Positions 50,245-60,033 of a stretch of 64,000 bases of DNA are shown one piece after another. The notes under the pieces are model-generated. The model was not told the DNA's origin. It saw nothing but the letters and a program-made list of their open reading frames with translations, and searched no databases. Source of the stretch: CAG-557 sp045540315 (lineage in GTDB: Bacteria; Bacillota; Clostridia; Oscillospirales; Acutalibacteraceae); NCBI GenBank assembly GCA_045540315.1, contig JAZQHA010000053.1, forward strand, positions 1-64,000. Direction: 5' to 3'. The translations under genes and the position numbers were made by a program. Position 1 is the first letter of the stretch, and every line of letters starts with the position of its first letter.

Positions 50245-51942
50245 CTACATACTTTCCGGTACACTAATTTTAAACATGGTTAAAATGTTACTAATTACTA
50301 TTTTTACACATAAACAAAGGTTGATACGAGCGAACATTAAACTTTTGTCATCACACTTAACTCGACATGTATTATAAAACTTATGAAACAACGTCGCAAG
50401 AGTAATAACATATCGGGTAATTCTTGCCGGATCATAACTTTTGGCCGACTCGATAATTTCGCTTGTGTACATTGATAAGTGTCGAATTAAATCTTTTTCT
50501 TCACTTGAATTCAGCAAAAACAGCTCGTCATTCGAGCACTCGCGAGGCTTAATATTTTCTTTTTCGAGCGCTTTTAGGATACTACAAATACGGGCATGTG
50601 CGTACTGTACGTAATATACTGGATTTTGCGCATCCTCTTTGACTGCTAAGTCAAGGTCAAAATCCATCTGAGAGTTGGCCTCGCGCATATTAAAAAGAAA
50701 ACGAGCTGCGTCAACAGGAACTTCATCGAGTAAGTCTGCCAATTGAATTGCTTTGCCGGTTCGTTTACTCATTCGAACAACCTGACCGTCTTTTACGAGC
50801 TTAACAAGCTGCATTAATATAACATCCAAGTTATCGCCGTTAAGACCAATTGCATTCATAGAGCCTTTCATTCTGGCAACGTGACCATGATGGTCGGCAC
50901 CCCAAATATCAATGCACAAGTCAAAACCACGCTTTACAAACTTATTTCTGTGATAAGCTATGTCTGCCGCAAAATACGTTGGATTTCCATTCTTACGAAC
51001 TAGAACTTCATCTTTTTCAGCGCCAAACTCAGTAGCCTTGTACCAAACTGCCCCGTCTAACTCATAAGTCAAACCGTTTTTATTTAAGATATCAATAGTC
51101 TCGGTAATTTCGCCATTATTATGCAAATCACTCTCATGAAACCAGCGGTCAAAGGTAATCTTGTACTTTTCAAGGTCAGCTTTCATTTTGTTTATATTTT
51201 TAGGCAAAGCAAAATCAATTAAAGCTTTTTGTCTAATTTCTGGGGCTACATTCAAGTAGCTGTCGCCGTTGATGTCAATAAACTCTTGAGCTAAGTCCTT
51301 AATGTCCTCTCCATGATAGCTATCCTCAGGCAACGGATGATTCTCTTCGCCATCTAAAATCTGAAGATATCTTACCTCGAGCGAGGCACCAAACTTCTCA
51401 ATTTGATTACCTGCATCATTAATATAAAACTCTCTTGCAACGTTATAGCCTGCTACATCCATTACAGCCGCAAGACAGTCTCCCAACGCACCACCTCTGG
51501 CGTTACCCATATGCATAGGGCCAGTTGGGTTTGCAGAAACAAACTCCACCATTACCTTTTTGTTTTGACCAAACTCACTGCGACCATAATTTTCTTTGAG
51601 CGCAAGAACATCCGCTACAATAGCCGCATAAAAATCTCGAGAAAGAAAAAAATTTATAAATCCAGGGCCAGCTATCTCTACTTTCTCAAAAAATGTACCG
51701 TTCAATTTTAGATTCTCACAAATAAGTTTAGCGATTTGCTGTGGAGCTAATTTAAACTTTTTTGCATTTACCATTGCAATATTAGTAGAAAAGTCGCCAT
51801 TTTTATTATCTGCCGGGACCTCTACATTAAATTTTACAAGTTCGTCAATAGTCGGTAAAGCACCAGTCTTAGTAGCCTTCGACAGTGCATCTGTGAGCAG
51901 TTCCTTTAATTCTTTAACTGTGTTTAGTACTAGTTTAGACAT
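50245..51942 (-). CDS. argS: Arginine--tRNA ligase
   Basis: This 565-residue class I synthetase charges tRNA-Arg. The N-terminal additional domain precedes the HIGH-type motif NPTGPMHMGNARGG; VRMSKRTGKAI is the KMSKS equivalent; the C-terminal DALR anticodon domain ends the protein (HKFYNTCRV). Length is typical. The ATG start overlaps the end of the DUF1934 gene by 8 nt, as in Bacillus ywiB-argS. No T-box leader is seen because the gene lies inside an operon. Confidence 0.97.
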   Translation of the reverse strand: MSKLVLNTVKELKELLTDALSKATKTGALPTIDELVKFNVEVPADNKNGDFSTNIAMVNAKKFKLAPQQIAKLICENLKLNGTFFEKVEIAGPGFINFFLSRDFYAAIVADVLALKENYGRSEFGQNKKVMVEFVSANPTGPMHMGNARGGALGDCLAAVMDVAGYNVAREFYINDAGNQIEKFGASLEVRYLQILDGEENHPLPEDSYHGEDIKDLAQEFIDINGDSYLNVAPEIRQKALIDFALPKNINKMKADLEKYKITFDRWFHESDLHNNGEITETIDILNKNGLTYELDGAVWYKATEFGAEKDEVLVRKNGNPTYFAADIAYHRNKFVKRGFDLCIDIWGADHHGHVARMKGSMNAIGLNGDNLDVILMQLVKLVKDGQVVRMSKRTGKAIQLADLLDEVPVDAARFLFNMREANSQMDFDLDLAVKEDAQNPVYYVQYAHARICSILKALEKENIKPRECSNDELFLLNSSEEKDLIRHLSMYTSEIIESAKSYDPARITRYVITLATLFHKFYNTCRVKCDDKSLMFARINLCLCVKIVISNILTMFKISVPESM

Positions 51943-52360
51943 CAGATTTCTCCTTTACAGTTATTATAACTTTATTATCACTCAAAATATTGCCACCAAC
52001 ATCAAGCGAATAAATAAGCGCTATTTGACAACTATTTTCAGCTATATCAAGTGTAATTTCGCGAGCAAAAACTCCCATCTCAATATTACCAAATTCAGTT
52101 TTATAAATACAAGTACGATGGAGATCTTTTTCAAAAACTAAGTCACTTGAAAAAGCGCCACCTTGTGAAATAGTAACTTTACTGGTGCTATCTACAAAAA
52201 TAGTGGAGTGCATTTTTTGTCCGTCGGCATCCGTCTCATAAGTCAATCTAACCGTACCATTTTTTAGCTCATAAGAGCACGGTGCAGATGTTCGAGATGT
52301 TTCAGTTTGTCCATCAACAGTTTGTTGACTCGTAATATAAATAAAAAATTTTTTACTCAT
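51935..52360 (-). CDS. DUF1934 (YwiB-like) beta-barrel protein
   Basis: This is 141 residues. The pattern of alternating strands (VRLTYETDADGQKMHSTIF, FEKDLHRTCIYKTEFGNIEM, then LIYSLDVGGNILSDNKVII) fits DUF1934, a calycin-like barrel of unknown ligand usually encoded just before argS. It overlaps argS by 8 nt and is separated by 1 nt from murI, so all belong to one operon. Molecular function is unknown. Confidence 0.88.
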   Translation of the reverse strand: MSKKFFIYITSQQTVDGQTETSRTSAPCSYELKNGTVRLTYETDADGQKMHSTIFVDSTSKVTISQGGAFSSDLVFEKDLHRTCIYKTEFGNIEMGVFAREITLDIAENSCQIALIYSLDVGGNILSDNKVIITVKEKSDV

Positions 52361-52361
52361 G

Positions 52362-53198
52362 CTAACTTAATTTTTCGGTCGCGATGGCATACTTTTCTAT
52401 GTCCACCATTTTCACGTTTTGCTTTAAATTTTGTTTTAAGAATAGTCCAGCAGTTCTCGAGAAGCTATTAACGGTATCACTAACATAAAATGTACAACAT
52501 CCTTGCGTCTGTCGGTTAGATAAATTCTCGGAAAAATTCAAGGCATTGGCCGCAAAAATAGCCGCTTCTTTTCCAGAGTCAATCAGCTTAACCTCTGGTC
52601 CAACCACTTTGGAAATGATATCGCTAATAATTGGATAATGCGTGCATCCTAAAATTAGCGTATCAATTTTTTTATCACGGAAAACCGAAAGATATTTCTC
52701 CGCGATGATAAGACTTGCCTTGTTATCTTTCTCGATGAAACCGTTCTCCACAAGCGGCACAAATAAAGGACAATCCTGCTCCACAATTTGAAAATTAGGA
52801 TTTATCTTAAGGAGCTCACGTTTATACGAACCACTTTTTATCGTCGCAGTGGTACCAATGATTCCAATTCGGTTATTTCTGGTAGCACTGGCAGCGGCGG
52901 CAGCCGTCGGTGAGACAACCCCAGTAAACGGTACATCAATGCTTACATTACTGTCGTCGAGAATTGAGCTTACCGTACCACACGCTGCTAAAATCATTTT
53001 TACGTCCAGCGATTTCAAAAACTCGATGTCTTGAAGAGCATATTTTAAAATGGTTTGATGACTTTTATCTCCATAAGGCACTCGACCGGTGTCGCCAAAA
53101 TAAATAATGTTTTCATTTGGCAACACTTTGAGTAACTCCTTAACCGCCGTTAGCCCACCAAGACCTGAGTCGAATACGCCAATGGGTTTATCGTTCAT
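52362..53198 (-). CDS. murI: Glutamate racemase
   Basis: This 278-residue cofactor-free racemase makes D-glutamate for peptidoglycan. IGVFDSGLGGLTAVKEL opens the protein; the two catalytic cysteines are in AACGTVSS and LGCTHYP. YFGDTGRVPYG is a substrate loop. The first motif reads ACGT rather than ACNT, which I believe occurs in Clostridial homologues. Its ATG lies 11 nt inside the end of ddl, so the wall genes are translationally coupled. Confidence 0.95.
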   Translation of the reverse strand: MNDKPIGVFDSGLGGLTAVKELLKVLPNENIIYFGDTGRVPYGDKSHQTILKYALQDIEFLKSLDVKMILAACGTVSSILDDSNVSIDVPFTGVVSPTAAAAASATRNNRIGIIGTTATIKSGSYKRELLKINPNFQIVEQDCPLFVPLVENGFIEKDNKASLIIAEKYLSVFRDKKIDTLILGCTHYPIISDIISKVVGPEVKLIDSGKEAAIFAANALNFSENLSNRQTQGCCTFYVSDTVNSFSRTAGLFLKQNLKQNVKMVDIEKYAIATEKLS

Positions 53199-54273
53199 TC
53201 AAATTTGACCTTTCAAAAGCAAGATTAATCAACCTGTCAATTAACTCAGCAAAAGGGATACCTGTTTTTTCGAAGAGTTTAGAATACATGCTAATTGAAG
53301 TAAAGCCAGGGAAAGTATTAGGTTCGTTTAGATAAATCTCATTAGTGTCATTTTGCACAAAAAAATCGATCCTTGCGAGACCGCTACAGCCCATAATTTT
53401 ATAGGCCTCAATTGCTGTTTTTTGAATTTTTTCTGCGATATCGTCGCTAATATGTGCCGGGATGTATAAGTTAGAGTCACTTACATACTTGGCCTCGTAG
53501 TCATAAAATTCATTAGCCGGTGCAATTTCCCCACAAATAGAAGCAATTGGATCATCGTTTCCAAGAATAGCACATTCGACTTCTTGACCCACAATTGTTT
53601 CTTCAACTAAAATCCGACTATCTTCTCGCATAGCTACCTCAATAGCCTTAGCTAACTCAGCACGATTATTTGCTTTACTTACACCGACCGAAGAGCCAGC
53701 ATTAGATGGCTTAACAAAAAGCGGATAGTTTGGTAACGTGTTTTCTATATACTCGAGGCATCTATCTTTGTTTGCTTTAAAGTCACTAGCCGTCACAAAT
53801 GCGAATTTAGCTTTTTTTATGCCAGCATGACTCAAAATAATATTAGTATCAATTTTGTCCATGCAAGTAGCCGAGGAAAGTAAGTCACAGCCAACAAACG
53901 GAATTTTTGCCAATTGAAAAAGTCCCTGAATTGTACCATCTTCACCGTTTTTGCCGTGTAAAACGGGAATAACCACATCAAGATGAATTATCGAACATTT
54001 TTCATCTTCTATAACTATCAAGCCGTTTATCGAGGTGTCTGGTGAAATAAATGCCTTTTTCTTATTTTGAGTGTCCTTTTCCCAATCACCGTTAGAGATT
54101 TTAGCAACATCACCTGTGTAGTAAAACCATTCGCCCGCTTTTGTAATTCCAATTAACACAACTTCATACTTTGCTTTTGAAATATTTTCTATTATCGCGG
54201 TAGCTGAGCGCCGAGAAACTTCGTGCTCTGAAGATGCTCCTCCAAAAATAATTCCAACTGTTTTTTTGTTCAT
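53188..54273 (-). CDS. ddl: D-alanine--D-alanine ligase
   Basis: This 361-residue ATP-grasp ligase joins two D-alanines for the pentapeptide stem. Motifs are IIFGGASSEHEVSRRSA, PVLHGKNGEDGTIQGL, FVKPSNAGSSVGVSK (ATP loop) and RIDFFVQNDTNEIYLNEPN with the final NTFPGFT. The active-site region reads SISMYSK, the Tyr-bearing form found in ordinary D-Ala-D-Ala enzymes. ATG 54273 follows AGGAGG. First gene of the ddl-murI-DUF1934-argS operon. Confidence 0.95.
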   Translation of the reverse strand: MNKKTVGIIFGGASSEHEVSRRSATAIIENISKAKYEVVLIGITKAGEWFYYTGDVAKISNGDWEKDTQNKKKAFISPDTSINGLIVIEDEKCSIIHLDVVIPVLHGKNGEDGTIQGLFQLAKIPFVGCDLLSSATCMDKIDTNIILSHAGIKKAKFAFVTASDFKANKDRCLEYIENTLPNYPLFVKPSNAGSSVGVSKANNRAELAKAIEVAMREDSRILVEETIVGQEVECAILGNDDPIASICGEIAPANEFYDYEAKYVSDSNLYIPAHISDDIAEKIQKTAIEAYKIMGCSGLARIDFFVQNDTNEIYLNEPNTFPGFTSISMYSKLFEKTGIPFAELIDRLINLAFERSNLNER

Positions 54274-54554
54274 AGAGTCCTCCTAGAAATATGGTAGTCA
54301 AAAAAGTACTGATACTAACTTAATATTATCATATGGCTAAAAATGGTGCAAATTTTCTTTGTCGTGAAGCTATGCGCGAATAATAAGCAGCGGTTACTAT
54401 GAACTTTTTCAAAAGAAGGCCCCAAAATGATAATAATACAGCCGTTTGGAATATGTAGTGTTAGTTAGAGTAAAAACCTAAAATAAAGAGAAAAACAAAG
54501 CATATAACAGAAAAACGCTGATTTGGGTTTAAAAGAAGCAAAAACTAGACTTTA

Positions 54555-54616
54555 TTTGACTTTGACCTTGAGTTTTGTGAGGGTTATATTTAAAAACAAG
54601 GTCAAAGAAAGTTAAA
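54555..54616 (+). promoter_or_regulatory. ctsR promoter with CtsR operators
   Basis: TTGACC (54562-54567), a 17-bp spacer, then TATATT (54585-54590). The direct repeat GGTCAAA-GAA-AGTTAAA (54600-54616) fits the CtsR box (RGTCAAA-NAN-RGTCAAA) with one mismatch, right at the start point. A reverse-strand pair GGTCAAA/GTCAAA (54555-54567) overlaps the -35. Autorepression of the operon follows from the known mechanism. Confidence 0.85.
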
Positions 54617-54644
54617 GTTTAATCTTAAAAAGGAGATGAGTTGG

Positions 54645-55094
54645 TTGAGAATAAGCGATGAGGTCGCGAAATATTTGCTGGCATTGTTAGAAGAGTCGCA
54701 AGGAGACATACAGATTCAGCGTAACGAGCTTGCAAATAATATCGGCTGCGTGCCAAGTCAAATAAATTACGTGATAACTTCAAGATTTACGCCAGAGCAT
54801 GGATATATCGTGGAGAGTCGGCGAGGTGGGGGAGGATACATTCGAATTACCCGCATAAAAACCGAAAAAAGTACAGCAATTATGAATATAATAAATGCAA
54901 TAGGCTCAAAATTGGACGCGCTTTCGGCGGAAATGATTATTGAAAGCTTGGTTCAACGGGGAATAATCTCGGAAGACACCAGCAAGTTAATGTTGAGTGC
55001 GATTTCTGATAGAGTTTACTCGGATATACCAGTAAATTTGCGTTGTATTTTACGCGCTTCAATTTTAAAAAATATGCTACTAACTCAAGTTTAA
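54645..55094 (+). CDS. ctsR: Transcriptional repressor CtsR
   Basis: This 149-residue winged-helix repressor of heat-shock genes acts as a dimer on GGTCAAA direct repeats and is inactivated by heat and by McsB. ELANNIGCVPSQINYVITSRFT is the DNA-recognition helix region and ESRRGGGGYIRI the glycine-rich wing. The C-terminal domain follows. TTG 54645 is chosen because the GGAG site at 54632-54635 is 9 nt upstream; ATG 54636 is too close to it. First gene of the ctsR-mcsA-mcsB-clpC operon. Confidence 0.95.
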   Translation: MRISDEVAKYLLALLEESQGDIQIQRNELANNIGCVPSQINYVITSRFTPEHGYIVESRRGGGGYIRITRIKTEKSTAIMNIINAIGSKLDALSAEMIIESLVQRGIISEDTSKLMLSAISDRVYSDIPVNLRCILRASILKNMLLTQV

Positions 55095-55106
55095 GGGGGA
55101 AGAAAT

Positions 55107-55619
55107 ATGTTGTGTCAATCATGTGGCAAAAATCAAGCCAATACGCACATAAAGAGAATTATAAACGGTGAGTTAACCGAATATGTGTTGTGCGAAAAGT
55201 GTGCGGCTAAAATGGGGTACTCGAATATCTTTGAGGGGTTTGGCTTCGATTTTGATAATCTATTAGGAAGCTTTTTTGCAAACAACGAACCTAAACTTAT
55301 GCCTCAAATTAATAAACGTTGCGACTTTTGTGGTGCCTCTTTTGAGGATATATCTAGCTCTGGTAAAGTAGGCTGCGCCAAGTGCTATGAGGTGTTTTTT
55401 GAGCAACTTATGCCATCGATAAAAAGAATTCACGGCAATATTAAACACTCTGGTAAATATGCCTCCGCTGTTGGTGAGGAAAACTTAATTAAAAATCAGA
55501 TTCAAACTCTTAATGAGCGCATGAAAGTGGCCATAAATGAACAGAACTTTGAGGAGGCTGCAAAAATTCGTGATGAGTTAAAAGTTTTGAAGGAAAAGGA
55601 GGGACCTGCTCATGAGTAA
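55107..55619 (+). CDS. mcsA: McsA, activator of protein arginine kinase
   Basis: This is a 170-residue zinc protein. It has two four-cysteine treble-clef-like sites: CQSCGKN...LCEKCAAK, and CDFCGASF...CAKCYEVF. A C-terminal UVR motif (residues about 130-165, NEQNFEEAAKIRDELK) binds ClpC. It stimulates McsB kinase activity. The stop overlaps mcsB by 8 nt. Length is as expected. Confidence 0.94.
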   Translation: MLCQSCGKNQANTHIKRIINGELTEYVLCEKCAAKMGYSNIFEGFGFDFDNLLGSFFANNEPKLMPQINKRCDFCGASFEDISSSGKVGCAKCYEVFFEQLMPSIKRIHGNIKHSGKYASAVGEENLIKNQIQTLNERMKVAINEQNFEEAAKIRDELKVLKEKEGPAHE

Positions 55620-56643
55620 GTGGTACGAAAAGGCCGGAGAATACAGCGATGTTGCAATTAGTACGCGAATTCGTTTTGCGAGAAATATTTCAAAGTATCC
55701 GTTCCCGTGCAAACTAAACTCTAGCATGAAACAAGCAGTGATAAATGATTTACAAGCAGCTTTGTCGACCTCAGACTTTGAGCCTTATCAATTTAGTTGT
55801 ATTGGTACCTCAGAGGTTAATCCAGTTGATTTAAAAAGCCTTGTGGAGTGCCATTTGGTAAGTCCTGACTTTATAAAATCAGATAAGTTTAAGGCTGTGT
55901 TTTTATCAAATGCTAATGATGTGAGCATAATGGTGAATGAGGAGGACCACGTTCGACTACAGGTTATGCATGAAGGACTCGCGCTAGACGAAACGTACGC
56001 TTGTGCAGATGCAATTGATACTAAATTAGACCAGTCACTAAATTTTGCCTTTAGCGAGCAGTTAGGCTACTTAACGCAATGTCCAACAAATTTGGGTACT
56101 GGCATGCGAGCTTCTGTAATGCTTCATTTACCGGCCTTGCGAAGGTATGGCATGATAGAGAAAATTTCCTCAAGTTTGATAAAGTTAGGCTTAACCATTC
56201 GCGGCCTATATGGTGAGGGTTCGGAGCCCAAGGGCGACATTTACCAAATTTCTAACCAAGTTACATTGGGAATCTCTGAGAAAACTGCGCTAAAAAACTT
56301 AAATGATATAACTTTGCAAATAATAACTCAAGAGAGGAATTGCCGTGAAAAATTAGCTAAAAATATTCAGGTGATAGATTCAATTGGGCGTGCAGTAGGA
56401 ATTTTAAAAAGTGCAAAATTGTTGTCAAATGACGAGTTTATGATGTTGATTTCAAAAGTAAGGCTTGGCCTTGCAATGGGACTTGTGACAGGAATTTCGT
56501 ACGATATTTTAAATGAAATTACAGTTAGAGTACAGCCGTGTACGTTGATGAAAAATACTGAGAATGCGCTCTCAGCAGAGCAACGAGACCAAAAAAGAGC
56601 GGCTTTATTAAACGAGTATTTTAGTTGCGTGCAGCTGATGTAG
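55612..56643 (+). CDS. mcsB: Protein arginine kinase McsB
   Basis: This 343-residue phosphagen-kinase-fold enzyme phosphorylates arginines on damaged proteins, tagging them for ClpCP, and also CtsR. STRIRFARNISKYPFP is the N-terminal nucleotide region; NEEDHVRLQ carries the catalytic Glu; TCPTNLGTGMRASV (read QCPTNLGTGMRASV) and RGLYGEGSE are the phosphagen-kinase and arginine-binding loops. Start ATG overlaps mcsA and is preceded by AGGAGG. Confidence 0.95.
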   Translation: MSKWYEKAGEYSDVAISTRIRFARNISKYPFPCKLNSSMKQAVINDLQAALSTSDFEPYQFSCIGTSEVNPVDLKSLVECHLVSPDFIKSDKFKAVFLSNANDVSIMVNEEDHVRLQVMHEGLALDETYACADAIDTKLDQSLNFAFSEQLGYLTQCPTNLGTGMRASVMLHLPALRRYGMIEKISSSLIKLGLTIRGLYGEGSEPKGDIYQISNQVTLGISEKTALKNLNDITLQIITQERNCREKLAKNIQVIDSIGRAVGILKSAKLLSNDEFMMLISKVRLGLAMGLVTGISYDILNEITVRVQPCTLMKNTENALSAEQRDQKRAALLNEYFSCVQLM

Positions 56644-56660
56644 CCAAGGAGGACAATATT

Positions 56661-59162
56661 ATGTATAGATTTAGCGGTTTTACCGAGAAGGCCAATAACG
56701 CAATGAACCTTGCAATTTCCGGCGCCGAGGAGTTGGGACATACTTACATTGGTAGCGAGCACATTTTGTTGGGGCTCCTAAAAGAAGGTTCGGGAGTTGC
56801 ATCAGTTGTTCTCGATGAGCTTGGTGTTTTTGCGGCCGACCTCGACTCTTTACTTAAAAACGAGATAGGGTCTGGTATTCCAAGTTCCTTGAGCACTGCA
56901 GATTTCACTCCAAGGACGAAAAGAGTTCTTCAAAATGCAGTTGTTCAAGCGGCTGGCTTAGGGCATAATTACGTCGGTACAGAGCACTTGTTATTGGCGC
57001 TCATTGGCGAGTCAGATAGCTATGCCGTGCGTTTTTTGAATGAGTTGGGAACTAACACAAGAAGCATATTAAATAAATTAAATGAAACATTTGGTGAGCA
57101 CCCCAGCGAGCAGACCATGTACGGGATGATGGGTGAGTCATTTTCTAGTGGTATGAGCGCTAGTGGCAGCTCGACTAAATCAAAGACTAAAATTTTAGAT
57201 CAATTCGGTCGAGATTTAACTCAGCTGGCACAAAATGGTGCAATTGACCCGGTTATTGGCCGACAAAACGAAATTGAACGCGTTATTCAAATTCTCTCGC
57301 GCAGAACGAAAAACAACCCTTGCTTAATTGGTGAGCCTGGTGTCGGGAAAACTGCAGTTGCGGAAGGGTTAGCGTTAAAAATTGTTTCTGGTGATGTTCC
57401 AGAGCTTTTAAAAGGTAAACGCGTTGTATCACTAGACCTGACTAGCATGATTGCTGGTACAAAGTATCGTGGCGACTTTGAGGACCGCATTAAAAATGCT
57501 ATGGAGGAAGTCAAAAAGGCCGGCAATGTAATTTTGTTCATCGATGAAATGCATACGCTTGTTGGCGCTGGTTCAGCTGAGGGTTCAGCGGATGCTGCAA
57601 ATATTCTCAAACCAAGTCTTGCACGCGGTGATTTTCAAGTAATTGGAGCGACGACAATAAAAGAATATCGCAAACACATCGAGAAAGATGCGGCCCTTGA
57701 ACGAAGATTTCAGCCGGTGACGGTGGGGGAGCCTAGCGAAGAGGAAGCTATACAGATTTTAACTGGCCTGCGTGACCGCTATGAGGCGCACCACAAAGTG
57801 AAAATTACCGATGAGGCTATAGTTGCGGCGGTGAGATTATCCTCAAGATACATTACGGATAGATTCTTACCGGACAAGGCAATAGATTTAGTCGACGAAG
57901 CGGCATCCAGAGTTAGGTTACGCGCCTACACGGTGCCGGATAATTTGCAAGAGCTTGAAAACAAAATTAAAGATTTGGACAAAGAAAAATCGGCGGCTAT
58001 AAACGAGCAAAACTTTGAAAGAGCTGCGCAATTACGCGATGAAGAAAAAGTGCTTCGAAAAACTTTAGAGGAAAAACGTAAAGAATGGCAGAGTCAGCAC
58101 GAAAACACGAATGGTGAGGTAACCGAAGAAGATATTGCGTATATTGTGTCAAATTGGAGCGGAGTTCCTGTAGTGCAGTTAACTCAGGCTGAGAGTGAGC
58201 GTCTTTTAAATATGGAATCCATTCTACAAGAGAGGATTATCGGGCAAAATGAGGCTGTTGAGCAGGTTGCCAAGGCAATTCGTCGTAGTCGCGTTGGCCT
58301 TAAGGACCCTAAGCGTCCGATTGGCTCGTTTATTTTCCTTGGACCTACGGGTGTGGGGAAGACTGAGCTTTGTAAGGCTTTGGCGCAAACAATGTTCGGT
58401 GATGAAAATGCGATGATTCGATTTGATATGTCCGAGTATATGGAGAAGCACACCGCCTCAAAGCTTATTGGCTCACCTCCGGGATATGTAGGGTACGATG
58501 AGGGTGGACAGTTAACAGAGCAAGTTCGTAGAAAACCATACTCTGTGGTACTTTTTGATGAGATTGAGAAGGCTCACTCGGATATGTTTAACATGTTATT
58601 GCAAATACTTGAGGACGGCCACGTAACCGATTCGCAAGGTCGCAAGGTTGATTTTCGAAATACGATTATCATTATGACATCGAACGTGGGAGCGCGTCTA
58701 ATTACCGAAAAACAAACCAATTTAGGGTTCTCCATAAGTAGCAATAAGGAGACAGATAAAGAAAAACTTCGCGAAACCGTCTTGGAAGAGCTAAAAAAAG
58801 TATTTAAGCCAGAGTTTTTAAATCGTGTGGATGATACAATTGTGTTTAACAAGCTAACAAGCGAGGACATAAAACACATTGCGAAAAATATGCTCAAAAA
58901 CGTCAAGTCCCGCGCTCAAGCATTGGAAATTGAGGTCGATTTCTCAGACAAAGCTGTTGATGTAATATCAGATGAAGGCTTTGACCCTGTATACGGAGCA
59001 AGACCGTTAAGACGTGCGATTCAGTCTAAAATTGAGGATAAATTATCTGAAGAGTTGCTCAAAGGTGCGGTTAAATCTGGCGAAAAAATTGAATGTATTT
59101 ACGATGAGGATAAAAAGCAATTCGTCTTTAAAATTTTAGAAGCAACATCTGCAACAGTTTAA
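56661..59162 (+). CDS. clpC: ATP-dependent Clp protease ATPase subunit ClpC
   Basis: This is an 833-residue Hsp100 unfoldase. Two Clp_N repeats (1-150) are followed by AAA-1 with GEPGVGKTA and LFIDEMHTLVGAG, a middle domain containing a UVR stretch (NEQNFERAAQLRDEEK), and AAA-2 with GPTGVGKTEL and LFDEIEKAH. It unfolds arginine-phosphorylated substrates for ClpP. ATG 56661 follows AAGGAGG; the open frame upstream overlaps mcsB and is not used. Last gene of the heat-shock operon. Confidence 0.97.
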   Translation: MYRFSGFTEKANNAMNLAISGAEELGHTYIGSEHILLGLLKEGSGVASVVLDELGVFAADLDSLLKNEIGSGIPSSLSTADFTPRTKRVLQNAVVQAAGLGHNYVGTEHLLLALIGESDSYAVRFLNELGTNTRSILNKLNETFGEHPSEQTMYGMMGESFSSGMSASGSSTKSKTKILDQFGRDLTQLAQNGAIDPVIGRQNEIERVIQILSRRTKNNPCLIGEPGVGKTAVAEGLALKIVSGDVPELLKGKRVVSLDLTSMIAGTKYRGDFEDRIKNAMEEVKKAGNVILFIDEMHTLVGAGSAEGSADAANILKPSLARGDFQVIGATTIKEYRKHIEKDAALERRFQPVTVGEPSEEEAIQILTGLRDRYEAHHKVKITDEAIVAAVRLSSRYITDRFLPDKAIDLVDEAASRVRLRAYTVPDNLQELENKIKDLDKEKSAAINEQNFERAAQLRDEEKVLRKTLEEKRKEWQSQHENTNGEVTEEDIAYIVSNWSGVPVVQLTQAESERLLNMESILQERIIGQNEAVEQVAKAIRRSRVGLKDPKRPIGSFIFLGPTGVGKTELCKALAQTMFGDENAMIRFDMSEYMEKHTASKLIGSPPGYVGYDEGGQLTEQVRRKPYSVVLFDEIEKAHSDMFNMLLQILEDGHVTDSQGRKVDFRNTIIIMTSNVGARLITEKQTNLGFSISSNKETDKEKLRETVLEELKKVFKPEFLNRVDDTIVFNKLTSEDIKHIAKNMLKNVKSRAQALEIEVDFSDKAVDVISDEGFDPVYGARPLRRAIQSKIEDKLSEELLKGAVKSGEKIECIYDEDKKQFVFKILEATSATV

Positions 59163-59189
59163 ATCGGTTAAGTATTTTAGCGAAATATA

Positions 59190-59198
59190 TGCTATAAT
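59190..59198 (+). promoter_or_regulatory. Extended -10 promoter of mscS
   Basis: TGCTATAAT at 59190-59198, within ATATGCTATAATG, is shared with the promoter at 22843. No good -35 is present. Confidence 0.65.
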
Positions 59199-59241
59199 GT
59201 AAATAAAATGCGAATTATAACTTTTATTGGAGAAAAAATTT

Positions 59242-60018
59242 ATGCTTCTTAAGTCTAACTTACTTGATTCAAATATATATGTTTCGTTTATATTAAGACA
59301 ACTTGTTCCGGCTGTATTGATATTTTTTGTTGGATGGTTTTTGGCTGGTAAGTTTACCAAAATCATAAAAAATACAATGATAAAATATAAACTTGATGAA
59401 AGCATAGTATCTTTTTCAAGTTCTTTGTTGAAAGTTATTTTTCGCAGTATAATTATCTTGATGGTAGTGGCTTGTTTCGGCGTAAATATTTCATCAATTA
59501 TTACTACGATTGGAGCGGCACTTGTTACTGTAGGTTTAGCGCTAAAAGATAATTTATCCAATGCTGCTAGCGGAGTAATTATTGTTACAAATAAACCCTT
59601 TAAAATCGGAGATACTCTCGAGACAAAAGATGTAAAAGGTCGTGTAACAAAAATTGAAATGCTTTTTACGACACTTACCACACCAGATAACAAGGAAATT
59701 GTTATTCCGAATTCAACGCTTACATCTAACTACATTATAAACTCAACATCTAAGAATACCCGTCGCATAGATATTTCGTTGCCGGTTAAAAAGTCTACTA
59801 AGTTTTTAGACGTTCAGCCAATGATTGACCGGTTAATACAAACTCAAGAAAGTGTTTTAGCGACACCCGCTCCCAGCGTGGAAATTGAAAGCTTTGATGA
59901 GGAAACAGTCAACATTTTAGTTAGCGTTTGGTGTGAAGCAAAAGATTATGATAATCTTGACAAAACTCTACGTAAAGATATAAAAAAAGAGCTTGACACA
60001 AACAATATTGATTTTTAG
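59242..60018 (+). CDS. mscS: Small-conductance mechanosensitive channel (MscS family)
   Basis: This 258-residue membrane protein opens under tension to release solutes after osmotic downshift. Three N-terminal helices are followed by the pore helix with small residues (TTIGAALVTVGLALKDNLSN) and the beta domain FKIGDTLETKDVKGRVTKIE. PDNKEIVIPNSTL is a family stretch. ATG 59242 is chosen, 9 nt after GGAG. DUF4364 follows 15 nt downstream, probably in the same transcript. Confidence 0.92.
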   Translation: MLLKSNLLDSNIYVSFILRQLVPAVLIFFVGWFLAGKFTKIIKNTMIKYKLDESIVSFSSSLLKVIFRSIIILMVVACFGVNISSIITTIGAALVTVGLALKDNLSNAASGVIIVTNKPFKIGDTLETKDVKGRVTKIEMLFTTLTTPDNKEIVIPNSTLTSNYIINSTSKNTRRIDISLPVKKSTKFLDVQPMIDRLIQTQESVLATPAPSVEIESFDEETVNILVSVWCEAKDYDNLDKTLRKDIKKELDTNNIDF

Positions 60019-60033
60019 AAGGAGAATTTTATA

